From Chryseobacterium sp. Leaf180 (GTDB lineage: Bacteria; Bacteroidota; Bacteroidia; Flavobacteriales; Weeksellaceae): a DNA stretch of 64,000 nt. The stretch spans positions 1,118,450 to 1,182,449 of the forward strand of contig NZ_LMPJ01000001.1 in NCBI RefSeq assembly GCF_001424585.1, read 5' to 3'. The position numbers and the translations under genes are program-made. Each line of letters starts with the position of its first letter. Position 1 is the first letter of the stretch. The notes under the pieces were generated by a model. The model saw only the letters and a list, made by a program, of their open reading frames with translations, was not told where the DNA came from and did no database searches. This document shows, piece by piece, positions 42,848 through 50,756 of this stretch.

Positions 42848-42913
42848 CTTTCATTTTTACTTTTTATTAGATTTATTTCAAACTGCACTGTCTCAGACAG
42901 CCGCAGTTTTTTT
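42848..42913 (+). ncRNA. candidate small RNA of about 65 nt
   Basis: Between two minus-strand genes lies a + strand unit with a consensus promoter and a Rho-independent terminator. The start is inferred near 42848. The first 32 bases are U-rich and unstructured. The 3' part is a hairpin: AAACTGC (42880-42886) with GCAGTTT (42903-42909) enclosing CTGTC-TCA-GACAG (42888-42900), followed by seven T residues ending at 42913. The T-run overlaps the stop codon of the SpoU methyltransferase gene on the other strand. No protein of useful length is encoded. It could be a trans-acting sRNA or an antisense regulator of the trmH 3' end. Confidence 0.55.
42880..42913 (+). terminator. terminator of the candidate small RNA
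   Basis: The two-part stem and 42907-42913 T-run described for the small RNA. On the minus strand no T-run follows the stem, so it is not the terminator of the SpoU gene. Confidence 0.75.
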
Positions 42914-43442
42914 ATGATAAGCCCTTGGCAAATTCCCACATCACGATTCCTCCGCAGACGCTTACGTTGAGCGAATGCTTGGTTCCTAGTTGCGGAATTT
43001 CGATAAAATCATTAATATCCTGCAAAATTTCGTCGCTGATTCCGTCTACTTCATTGCCCAGAATCACGGCGTATTTTTTTGAAGGATCAATGTCATAATT
43101 TGTGATTTTAATGCTTCCGGTGGTTTGTTCGATGCCGACAATTTCAAAATCTTCTTTTCGCAGGGTTTCGATCGCCGTTTTCGTTTCCGGAAAATATGTC
43201 CACTCGACACTTTCGGTAGCGCCAAGTGCTGCTTTGTGAATTTCGCGGTGCGGCGGTTGCGGTGTGATGCCGCACAGAATTATTTTTTCAACCAAAAAAG
43301 CATCAGCCGTACGGAATGTGGCGCCGACGTTGTGCATACTTCGGACATTATCTAAAATAACAACAAGCGGAATTTTCTTTGTTTTCTTAAAGGTTTCTAC
43401 ATCGATGCGGTTAAGCTCTTCGAGTTTGAGTTTATGTATCAA
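42912..43442 (-). CDS. SpoU/TrmH-family RNA 2'-O-methyltransferase
   Basis: A 176-residue SPOUT-fold enzyme predicted to methylate a ribose of tRNA or rRNA. It has LDNVRSMHNVGATFRTADAF near the N terminus, the VILGNEVDGIS motif, and the C-terminal IPQLGTKHSLNVSVCGGIVMWEF block, which builds the S-adenosylmethionine knot. The short N-terminal region (no substrate-recognition domain) resembles TrmL/TrmH-type enzymes; the exact target is unknown. Confidence 0.88.
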   Translation of the reverse strand: MIHKLKLEELNRIDVETFKKTKKIPLVVILDNVRSMHNVGATFRTADAFLVEKIILCGITPQPPHREIHKAALGATESVEWTYFPETKTAIETLRKEDFEIVGIEQTTGSIKITNYDIDPSKKYAVILGNEVDGISDEILQDINDFIEIPQLGTKHSLNVSVCGGIVMWEFAKGLS

Positions 43443-43487
43443 AATAATTAGGGTTAAAATTTAAATGAATTTATGCTGAAAAATATT

Positions 43488-44372
43488 TTACGAATGAGCA
43501 TAGTGCATAATCTGATGAACGTTTTTCTCAATATTCTGCGCGATTTTTTCCATCGGAATATCGTTTTCGTCGTTGTTGAAAGGGTCTTCGATTTCTTCAG
43601 CAATCAGTTCAAGACTCATCAATACATAGTATACAAAAACCGTCAGCGGAATCATAAAAAGGCCGAGATTGATCACGTATGCAATCGGTAAAGCGAGAAC
43701 ATAAAGAATAATAAATTTCTTGATGAAAGAAGAGTAGGAGTAAGGAATCGGCGTATTTTTGATTCGCTCGCAACCGCCACAGACATCCAGAAAACCTGAA
43801 AGTTGCGTATCGAGATATAGCATTTCGGTGTCAGAAATTTTCTTTTCCTTTTTTAAATGATGAAGTTTTTCTGAGAGTTTCAGCACCAGATCCGAAGGCC
43901 CGTGATTTTTAAGCGACTTTTCGATATTAGAATAATCAACATCCAGCGCCAGCCTCGTCGATTCTTTAGATAAATGCTGCGCCAGCAGGTGTGGAAAAAA
44001 CTGAAGATACTCTGCAATTTCTTTAGCAGATTCGCGGTCTTCATTCAAAAGTAAATTGATTTTAATGGCGAAATTCCGTGTGTCATTCACCAGTTTCCCC
44101 CAAAGTTTCCGGCCTTCCCACCAGCGGTCGTACGCGGTATTGGTCCTGAAAACCAGAAGCAGAGACAAGACAAAACCTAGCAGCGAATGAATCATCCCCA
44201 CGTTGCTTACTTTCGATTTTGAGGTCAGATGCAGGTATTCAATCTCCAGATACTGAATGCCATACGAATATAATCCCATCAGAATCATCGACGGAAATAG
44301 AATTTTCAGCGTATCACTTTTGTGAAGACTGACGAGAATTGTGAGGAAATGTTTGGTATTGTAAACGCGCAT
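43488..44372 (-). CDS. bestrophin-family (UPF0187) membrane protein
   Basis: A 294-residue predicted ion channel. It has four hydrophobic segments and the family blocks LLGFVLSLLLVFRTNTAYDRWWEGRKLWG and LMSLELIAEEIEDPFNNDENDIPM, the latter the acidic DPF-type motif near the C terminus. Bacterial bestrophins conduct cations or anions depending on the member. The ATG at 44372 follows a -7 box at 44389-44396; an in-frame start further upstream would include it. Confidence 0.87.
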   Translation of the reverse strand: MRVYNTKHFLTILVSLHKSDTLKILFPSMILMGLYSYGIQYLEIEYLHLTSKSKVSNVGMIHSLLGFVLSLLLVFRTNTAYDRWWEGRKLWGKLVNDTRNFAIKINLLLNEDRESAKEIAEYLQFFPHLLAQHLSKESTRLALDVDYSNIEKSLKNHGPSDLVLKLSEKLHHLKKEKKISDTEMLYLDTQLSGFLDVCGGCERIKNTPIPYSYSSFIKKFIILYVLALPIAYVINLGLFMIPLTVFVYYVLMSLELIAEEIEDPFNNDENDIPMEKIAQNIEKNVHQIMHYAHS

Positions 44373-44388
44373 TTTGGGAGATCTTATG

Positions 44389-44396
44389 CAAAGATA
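44389..44396 (-). promoter_or_regulatory. -7 promoter element of the bestrophin gene
   Basis: TATCTTTG on the minus strand, a perfect TAnnTTTG, ends 16 bases before the ATG at 44372. Confidence 0.55.
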
Positions 44397-44426
44397 AATA
44401 TTCGCAGACAAAAAGCTTTAAACAGA

Positions 44427-44442
44427 CGTTTCACGTGGAACG
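44427..44442. other. parS: candidate parS centromere-like site
   Basis: The 16-mer CGTTTCACGTGGAACG has the core GTTTCACGTGGAAC, matching the bacterial parS consensus GTTnCACGTGnAAC at every fixed base. It lies in the intergenic space between bestrophin and mutS, where parS sites are often found. Outer bases also pair (C with G). ParB would bind here to load the segregation complex. The parAB genes are not in the window. Confidence 0.6.
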
Positions 44443-44501
44443 CCGACCACGATTACTGATTTTATTTCCTATTTTTACAATCCCAATTTAGAGAACAGGA
44501 C

Positions 44502-47090
44502 ATGGCGAAAGCGACGAAGAAAGAAACCCCATTGATGACGCAGTACAATACCATTAAGGCGAAATATCCTGATGCGTTGCTGCTTTTCCGTGTGGGCGAT
44601 TTTTATGAAACTTTCGGTCAGGATGCGGTTCGGACGTCGCAGATTTTGGGCATTGTTTTAACCAAAAGAGCCAACGGAGAAGGTCATATCGAGCTGGCTG
44701 GATTTCCGCATCATTCGGTCGATTCTTATTTGCCAAAACTGGTTCGCGCCGGTCTCAGAGTTGCCATTTGCGATCAGCTTGAAGATCCGAAAACCGTAAA
44801 AGGAATTGTGAAACGCGGTGTTACCGAACTGGTAACGCCCGGCGTTACTTTTAATGATCAGGTTTTAAATTCCAAGAAAAATAATTTTCTTCTTTCACTT
44901 CACAAAGAGAAAGAAAAATTTGGCATTGCACTCGTCGATGTTTCCACCGGAGAATTTCTGATCAGCGAAGGAAATCTGGATAAACTTCTGCACATCGTGC
45001 ATACTTTTGATCCGAGTGAGATTATTTACCAGAGAAGCATGCCGCTTCCGGATCAGCTGAAAAACAGGAACGCTTTTAAACTCGAAGACTGGGCTTTTCA
45101 GCATAATTTTGCGTACGAAAAACTCACGGCTCATTTTAAGACAAATTCACTGAAAGGTTTCGGTGCCGAAAATCATCCGCTCGCGGTCACAGCTGCCGGA
45201 GCGATATTCGCGTATCTCGTGGAAGACACCCACCACAATCTTCTCGCACACATTACAAAACTGCAGATTATACCGCAGGAAGAATATCTGATGATGGATC
45301 AGTTTACGCTGAGAAACCTCGAAATCGTATATCCCAGCCATCCGAAAGGAAAATCTTTACTCGATATCATCGACAAGACGTCTACACCAATGGGCGGAAG
45401 ACTTTTGCGGAGACGCATTATTTTACCTTTAAAATCGGTAAATGATATTGCACGAAGACTTTCACTCGTCGATTTTCTGAATGAGCAGGATCAGCTTAAA
45501 TATGAAATTTCAGAACTTTTAAAAACAATTTCAGATCTCGACCGTCTTATGGGGAAACTGGCGGCCGAAAAGATTTGTCCGAAAGAACTGGGTTATTTGC
45601 GACAAAGCCTCATCAGCATTCAGAAAATAAAATCACTTCTTCATCCGCACGCCGACATTCTCGCCTGGCTGGAACCGCTGAATTCTTTCGGTGAACTTAT
45701 TAATCTTCTGGAAAGTCATCTGAATGCAGAGCTTCCTGTGCTTTTAGCGAAAGGAAATGTGATCCGCGCCGAGATTTCTGAAGAACTCGATCACCTTCGC
45801 GGTTTGCAGACGAAAGGCCGCGGTTTTTTAGATGAAATGTGTCAGCGGGAAATCGCACGCACCGGAATAACGAGTTTAAAAATTGATTACAATAATGTTT
45901 TCGGATATTTTATTGAAGTCCGGAATACGCACAAAGACAAAGTTCCTGCAGAATGGCTCCGCAAGCAGACGCTCGTAAACGCCGAGCGCTACATTACCGA
46001 AGAACTTAAAGAATACGAAACGCAGATCTTAGGCGCCGAAGAAAAAATCAGCGTTCTCGAAAATCAGCTGTACCGGAAACTCTGTGCCGATACGATGATG
46101 TACATCGACCGCATTCAGGAAAATTCCCATATTATCGCGCAGCTTGACGTAGCAGTCGGCTTTAGCGAACTGGCGGTTTCTGAAAGTTATACAAAGCCGG
46201 TCTTAAACGAAGGTTTTGTGATCGATCTTAAAGAAGCGCGGCATCCGATCATCGAAAACGCATTGCCGCTTGGTGAAAAATATATTCCCAATGATGTCTT
46301 TCTCGATAAAGATTCTCAGCAGATCATTATGGTCACGGGACCGAACATGGCGGGTAAATCAGCCATTCTGCGTCAGACGGCCATTGTTTGTCTGATGGCG
46401 CAGATCGGGAGTTTTGTTCCGGCAAAGCACGCCGAGATCGGTATTTTAGATAAAATATTTACGCGCGTTGGTGCCAGCGACAATATTTCTGCAGGCGAAT
46501 CGACATTTATGGTCGAGATGAATGAAGCGGCGAATATACTGAATAATATCTCGGAGCGCAGCCTTATTCTTTTGGATGAAATCGGCCGCGGAACGTCCAC
46601 ATACGACGGCGTTTCTATTGCCTGGGCGATTGCTGAATATCTCCATCAGCACCCTTCGCAGGCAAAAACACTTTTTGCGACACATTATCACGAACTGAAT
46701 GAAATGACCGTCAATTTTGAGCGGATTAAAAACTTTCACGTGTCGATTCAGGAGAATAAAGGCAATATTATCTTTTTAAGAAAATTGCTTTCGGGCGGAA
46801 GCGAGCACAGCTTTGGTATTCATGTCGCAAAATTGGCCGGAATGCCTGCAAAAGTGGTTAACCGTGCTTCAGAAATCCTGAAAACTTTAGAAGCCAGCCG
46901 CGCACAAAACAACGGCGATGATGCGGTGAAAAGAATCACAGAAGAAAATATGCAGCTCTCTTTTTTCCAGTTGGATGATCCGGTTCTGGAAAACATCCGC
47001 GAAGAACTTACGAAAATCGACATCAATACATTGACGCCGATCGAAGCTTTAATGAAACTGAATTCCATTAAAAAAATGATCGGCAAATAA
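44502..47090 (+). CDS. mutS: DNA mismatch repair protein MutS
   Basis: Recognises mispairs and starts methyl-independent or -directed repair with MutL. The 862-residue protein has the mismatch-reading F-x-E in RVGDFYETF (N-terminal domain I), the connector, lever and clamp domains, then the ATPase: Walker A GPNMAGKSAILRQT near residue 615, AGESTFMVEMNEAANIL, Walker B LILLDEIGRGTSTYDG, and FATHYHEL. The C-terminal 60 residues are short and helical. No clear terminator follows. Confidence 0.97.
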   Translation: MAKATKKETPLMTQYNTIKAKYPDALLLFRVGDFYETFGQDAVRTSQILGIVLTKRANGEGHIELAGFPHHSVDSYLPKLVRAGLRVAICDQLEDPKTVKGIVKRGVTELVTPGVTFNDQVLNSKKNNFLLSLHKEKEKFGIALVDVSTGEFLISEGNLDKLLHIVHTFDPSEIIYQRSMPLPDQLKNRNAFKLEDWAFQHNFAYEKLTAHFKTNSLKGFGAENHPLAVTAAGAIFAYLVEDTHHNLLAHITKLQIIPQEEYLMMDQFTLRNLEIVYPSHPKGKSLLDIIDKTSTPMGGRLLRRRIILPLKSVNDIARRLSLVDFLNEQDQLKYEISELLKTISDLDRLMGKLAAEKICPKELGYLRQSLISIQKIKSLLHPHADILAWLEPLNSFGELINLLESHLNAELPVLLAKGNVIRAEISEELDHLRGLQTKGRGFLDEMCQREIARTGITSLKIDYNNVFGYFIEVRNTHKDKVPAEWLRKQTLVNAERYITEELKEYETQILGAEEKISVLENQLYRKLCADTMMYIDRIQENSHIIAQLDVAVGFSELAVSESYTKPVLNEGFVIDLKEARHPIIENALPLGEKYIPNDVFLDKDSQQIIMVTGPNMAGKSAILRQTAIVCLMAQIGSFVPAKHAEIGILDKIFTRVGASDNISAGESTFMVEMNEAANILNNISERSLILLDEIGRGTSTYDGVSIAWAIAEYLHQHPSQAKTLFATHYHELNEMTVNFERIKNFHVSIQENKGNIIFLRKLLSGGSEHSFGIHVAKLAGMPAKVVNRASEILKTLEASRAQNNGDDAVKRITEENMQLSFFQLDDPVLENIREELTKIDINTLTPIEALMKLNSIKKMIGK

Positions 47091-47196
47091 GCTGATGTGC
47101 CTGTCATGCTGCGCATTTATTTTATCAGATAAGTCTTTCAAGAAAAATTGATTGAAGGAGAAAATACCGCCGGATCTTTTTATCTGCAAAAGGTCT

Positions 47197-47874
47197 TTAA
47201 AGCTCAGTGAGACCAAATCCTTTTTCCATCAGCTTTGAAATATTGAAATACATACCGTCGATTTTATACTTGCCTTTTTCAAAACTCAAGTAATCACATT
47301 TTCCGTCAAGCGACTGAGAGATCATCTCAAGCTGCAGCATGTTTATAAGAACATACTCGTGACTTACACTGATTACATGGAAGCCTGTTTTACATTCGAG
47401 CCCATCGCCCGAAGAAAACACTGCATTCAAAAGACCGTGAAAATTGTGGGAGATTTTTCTGGCCATTGCATCGTCACCTTTCAGATGATGCGTGTATGCA
47501 AGAAAATTCATCACCCGCAAATTAATGGGAAATGTTTTTAGCGCACGGTTCGAAAGCTTGATAATTTGTTCGTAATCTGATGCGTTGAGTTCTGTCTTCT
47601 TATAATAATCGGTCAGCTTTTGGTCTTCATCAGAAACATTATAAGGCTTGTAATTTTTCTGAAACGTAAAACCATAATACAGGTGCCGGTACTGCTGTGG
47701 AGTAAATAAAGTATCATTCTTCTGGAGTTGCTCAAGAAGTTTGGGGTAATAAAAATCTGAGTTTTTATCTTCTATATTTTTTTTGATTTTGTTGTAATCA
47801 ACAGGTTCAAAGTCAGGGCTCTGGGCTAAAAACAAATTTGAGACAAAGAAAAGTACAAGTAAGAAAAATTTCAT
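47197..47874 (-). CDS. secreted DUF4919-like protein
   Basis: A 225-residue exported protein. The ATG at 47874 gives a signal peptide with a FFLLVLFFVSNLFLAQ core; the longer frame upstream has no such logic. The mature chain contains PQQYRHLYYGFTFQ and an NLRVMNFLAYTHHLKGD segment typical of DUF4919, which appears to be a TPR-like helical domain. The function is unknown. A 274-base stretch without genes lies upstream. Confidence 0.7.
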   Translation of the reverse strand: MKFFLLVLFFVSNLFLAQSPDFEPVDYNKIKKNIEDKNSDFYYPKLLEQLQKNDTLFTPQQYRHLYYGFTFQKNYKPYNVSDEDQKLTDYYKKTELNASDYEQIIKLSNRALKTFPINLRVMNFLAYTHHLKGDDAMARKISHNFHGLLNAVFSSGDGLECKTGFHVISVSHEYVLINMLQLEMISQSLDGKCDYLSFEKGKYKIDGMYFNISKLMEKGFGLTEL

Positions 47875-48148
47875 GGCAATAATTTTTATAAATGTAATAA
47901 ATTTACCATTCATGATTACAATATAAGCCTTTTGAAGTATAAAGCTTTCACAGTTTGCTGTAACGAAAGTATTCTTCAATATCCGGAAGATCTATTCATT
48001 CTCTTTCTTTTAAAAAAAAGCTAATATTTTTTCCGGTCTACAACTGAAACAATTGCCTTATTTACCTCAACAGAAAGATATCTGATCAGTCTTGCGGAGT
48101 TTTAATACCGCTGCGGTATGTCGTTGTAAAGGAATCAGATAATATTAT

Positions 48149-48868
48149 TTATTTAAAGTCATAAGTCATTTTCGCCCGGATCGTATATCCGTTATTTTCA
48201 GCGGGAATAAAGCGTAGGTTTAAAGCAGAAACGGCATCCTCGATCATTTTATTTCTTTCTGCATCATTGCCCAAAGATGTAATCTCAGACATTTTTCCGT
48301 TCCGCTCCACATAAAACCGAAGGGTAAAAGGGTAGCTTACGGCTTTGTTGTCAAGTGTTTCCAGAATTGTTTTTCTGAACGCCTCTTCTCCTCCCGAAAA
48401 CTGTGGACCGTGAACCGCTTTTTTATCAGACTTTTTACTTCCAAAAATGCTCGTTCGCCGGTCTGTTCCGCGCGGAGTCTGGTACAGACTGATGTGCCAG
48501 GCGACGCGGTAGCGAACTTTCTGCCCGTCGTTTTCTGCACTTTTCCACCGCGTTTTTAAACTTTTCAAAGCTTTTACAGCCATTTTATTGAAAGCCTCAT
48601 CGTCACCTTTTGCCTGTATATCGGTATAGGTTCCGTCTTTTTCGATGGTAAAGTAGAGCGACGTAAAATAATCTTTCGTCTGATTTTCTTTATTGAAAGC
48701 TAAATTTTGATGAAACGTTTTGCGGAAGGCAGATTCTCCACCCGGAAATTCCGGAAAAAGATCTGCCTGCTCATAAGGTTTTTCGTTCCCGAAAATCTGA
48801 CTTTGATTTTGTGCAAAAGTCTGTATAAAAAGAATCAGGCAGAGAAATGCGGCGAAAGTTTTAGTCAT
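48149..48868 (-). CDS. secreted protein with two TonB-C-terminal-like domains
   Basis: A 239-residue exported protein; the ATG at 48868 begins the signal peptide ending QTFAQ. Two tandem domains follow, each opening with a F-x-GG-E-x-AFRK block (residues near 42 and 150). Each continues with a beta-hairpin centred on IEKDG or VERNG and ends in a SAENDGQKVRYR- or PAENNGYTIRA-like strand. This is the C-terminal fold of TonB, but with no membrane anchor or proline linker. It is the only member of the local family with two copies, suggesting internal duplication. Confidence 0.65.
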   Translation of the reverse strand: MTKTFAAFLCLILFIQTFAQNQSQIFGNEKPYEQADLFPEFPGGESAFRKTFHQNLAFNKENQTKDYFTSLYFTIEKDGTYTDIQAKGDDEAFNKMAVKALKSLKTRWKSAENDGQKVRYRVAWHISLYQTPRGTDRRTSIFGSKKSDKKAVHGPQFSGGEEAFRKTILETLDNKAVSYPFTLRFYVERNGKMSEITSLGNDAERNKMIEDAVSALNLRFIPAENNGYTIRAKMTYDFK

Positions 48869-48875
48869 ATTTAAA

Positions 48876-48905
48876 GATAAAAAAAACCGGCATTGGTGAC
48901 GCCGG
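48876..48905 (-). terminator. Rho-independent terminator after the gene at 48922
   Basis: On the minus strand CCGGC pairs with GCCGG (48905-48901 with 48891-48887) over a 9-base loop, followed by a T-run at 48886-48879. Confidence 0.75.
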
Positions 48906-48921
48906 CAGTTTGTTTTTCTGA

Positions 48922-49371
48922 TTAGTATTTTTTGCTGAAAAGCGGAACGATATACAGGTACCGCACCGGTTTTCCGTTTTTCTGAGCCGGTTTCCAACGT
49001 TCAAAAACGCGCTTGATGCCAGCTTCAGCAGCTTCCACATGCTTTTTATTGGTTCCGGTAGCGGTAGCATTTCTGATATAACCATCTTTTTCAACGATAA
49101 AATACAGTTTGGTATCCAGCTGCTCGTTATTTTTAAGCTTCACCGTTTCCATATTCTCGGCAAATTTTCTTCCGAAAGCACCAAAACCTCCCGGATATTC
49201 AGGTTTTACGTCGGCAGAAAGCACGGCATCTTTCAAATTCATTTTTTTGACAAGCGTGCCATATTCCTGAAGTTGACCCACAGAAGTCGGTTCGGCAGGT
49301 TTTTCCGGAGTTTCCTGCGCAGAAAATGCTGCACTGAAAAGTATACTGAAGATAATAAGTAAGTGTTTCAT
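48922..49371 (-). CDS. secreted TonB-C-terminal-like protein
   Basis: A 149-residue exported protein with a signal peptide ending AFSAQ, a short Pro/Glu linker, and one domain: PEYPGGFGAFGRKF, then the YFIVEKDGYIRNATATG hairpin and the WKPAQKNGKPVRYLYI strand. It has the same fold signature as its neighbours at 48149 and 49518. Its own -7 box and terminator make it a single-gene transcript. Function unknown. Confidence 0.65.
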   Translation of the reverse strand: MKHLLIIFSILFSAAFSAQETPEKPAEPTSVGQLQEYGTLVKKMNLKDAVLSADVKPEYPGGFGAFGRKFAENMETVKLKNNEQLDTKLYFIVEKDGYIRNATATGTNKKHVEAAEAGIKRVFERWKPAQKNGKPVRYLYIVPLFSKKY

Positions 49372-49387
49372 TTTGTGAAATTTTCAG

Positions 49388-49395
49388 CAAAAATA
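49388..49395 (-). promoter_or_regulatory. -7 promoter element of the gene at 48922
   Basis: TATTTTTG on the minus strand matches TAnnTTTG and ends 16 bases before the ATG at 49371. Confidence 0.5.
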
Positions 49396-49517
49396 AAAAA
49401 AAATGATGAGCACCGTTTTTTTTATACGTTAAATGATTCCTAAAAAACTGATTTCGTAAAATAAAGAGCAAATTAGTTTGAAGAATTACTTTAAATAAAA
49501 ACAATTTAGAGATGCAT

Positions 49518-49918
49518 TTATTTTGCAGTTTCTTGGAAGGTAATGTTTAAAGGAATTCTGAAACGATAACGTACCGGCTCTCCGTTAATCGTTGCGGGAA
49601 TAAATTTTTTCCTAATTTCTGAAAGCGCATATACGGCCTCTTTATTAAAACTTTCATTGTTACCCGAAGCCTTGATATCGGTGATCAAACCATCCCTGGC
49701 AACCACGAACGATAGTGTACAATTCACACTTTCTCTAATCTTTACTTCTCCTGATCTGAAATTCTTTGCAATCTGATTTCGAAATGCTTCATTGCCGTCT
49801 GGGTAGACCGCTACTTTTTCAATTGCGTCATAAATATTGCGGTTTATCGAATCAGTCTTTTGTGCCCAAACAAGGCTCGAAGTTATTAAAAGGGATAATA
49901 ATATAATTTAAGTATCAC
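49518..49918 (-). pseudogene. TonB-C-terminal-like secreted protein with a frameshift near the start
   Basis: From 49907 down to 49518 an open frame encodes a signal-peptide core (IILLSLLITSSLVWAQ) and a TonB-C-like domain: YPDGNEAFRNQ, VVARDGLITDIKASG, IPATINGEPVRYR. No start codon precedes the signal peptide: the frame opens directly after a TAA at 49910-49908. If the run of three A's (minus strand, 49909-49907) had a fourth, a GTG at 49918 would join in frame as M-I-L-K plus this hydrophobic core, a normal signal peptide. So a one-base deletion, or a sequencing error, is the simplest reading. A GTG at 49727 would make a protein lacking the signal and the first third of the domain. Confidence 0.6.
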
Positions 49919-49988
49919 TAAATTTGTGTTGTCTTGTGCTAAATTTTTTATATTTCCGTTCATTGTTTTACAATATTAAAATATAGGA

Positions 49989-50381
49989 ATGCGTTCTATC
50001 AGATTCAATATTTTTTATTTCCTCGCCACCATACTTCTTTTCTTCATCGAAGTGATGATTGCAACTGTTTTGAAAAACTACTTTTTCATCCGCGCCTATC
50101 TCGGTGATATCATCGTCGTGATTCTGCTTTTTACTTTCGTTAAAAGTTTTTTCCAGATAGAAAACGTACGATTAATCACCGGAATTTTTGTTTTTTCCTG
50201 TCTCATAGAGACTGCGCAGCATTTTAAAGCCGCTGATCTGCTGGGTTTTACGCCGGGAAGCATTCCCTACATTGTTGTGGGAAATTCTTTCTCATGGATT
50301 GATATTCTGTGTTACGCTGCAGGTTGTCTGCTTCTCGTGGCCGGAGATTTTATCATGAAATCATTCCGGCGCCCAAACTAG
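49989..50381 (+). CDS. DUF2809-family membrane protein
   Basis: A 130-residue integral membrane protein with four or five helices and the characteristic YLGDIIVVILLF and ETAQHFKAADLLGF segments, ending with a SWIDILCYAAGCLLL helix. The DUF2809 family has no known function. Its 3' end overlaps by 21 bases with the convergent gene at 50361-50756. Confidence 0.8.
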   Translation: MRSIRFNIFYFLATILLFFIEVMIATVLKNYFFIRAYLGDIIVVILLFTFVKSFFQIENVRLITGIFVFSCLIETAQHFKAADLLGFTPGSIPYIVVGNSFSWIDILCYAAGCLLLVAGDFIMKSFRRPN

Positions 50382-50756
50382 CGGTAGCGTCATTTGCGAC
50401 TCTACGTTCACCTGATTTTCAGTCGCAGGCTTCCATTTCTGGGGGATGCTTTTTAAAGCATTTTCCAAAAGGGTTCTGATGCGTGCATCAGAAGTTTCCA
50501 CCGAAATATTTTTCATCAGGCCGTCTGCTGTTATCGTAAATGTCATTGTACCTTTAGCAGATTTCATCTTGGCATCAATTTTTGAACGGTCGGTTTTTGC
50601 AGAGAGTTCTTTGTAAAAAGCATTCATCCCGCCGGGAAATTCTGCGGCAGTTTTCTGCTGTGTAATTTCTACAGCTGTTGTTTTTTTCTGCGTTTCGAAA
50701 CTTTGTACAAGCAATAAAATTCCGAAGACTGCAATTGTTTTTACTGATTTTCTCAT
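50361..50756 (-). CDS. secreted TonB-C-terminal-like protein, divergent
   Basis: A 131-residue exported protein with a MRKSVKTIAVFGILLLVQSF signal and one domain: EFPGGMNAFYKEL, FTITADGLMKNISVET, then PQKWKPATENQVNVES. It lacks the -PVRYR- ending seen in the others. Its start codon overlaps the end of the YARHG gene by four bases, so it is translationally coupled to it. Confidence 0.62.
   Translation of the reverse strand: MRKSVKTIAVFGILLLVQSFETQKKTTAVEITQQKTAAEFPGGMNAFYKELSAKTDRSKIDAKMKSAKGTMTFTITADGLMKNISVETSDARIRTLLENALKSIPQKWKPATENQVNVESQMTLPLVWAPE

Noticed and set aside
46737..46742. CACGTG hexamer within mutS as a parS site
   Set aside because: Right flank TCGA breaks the consensus; coding location.
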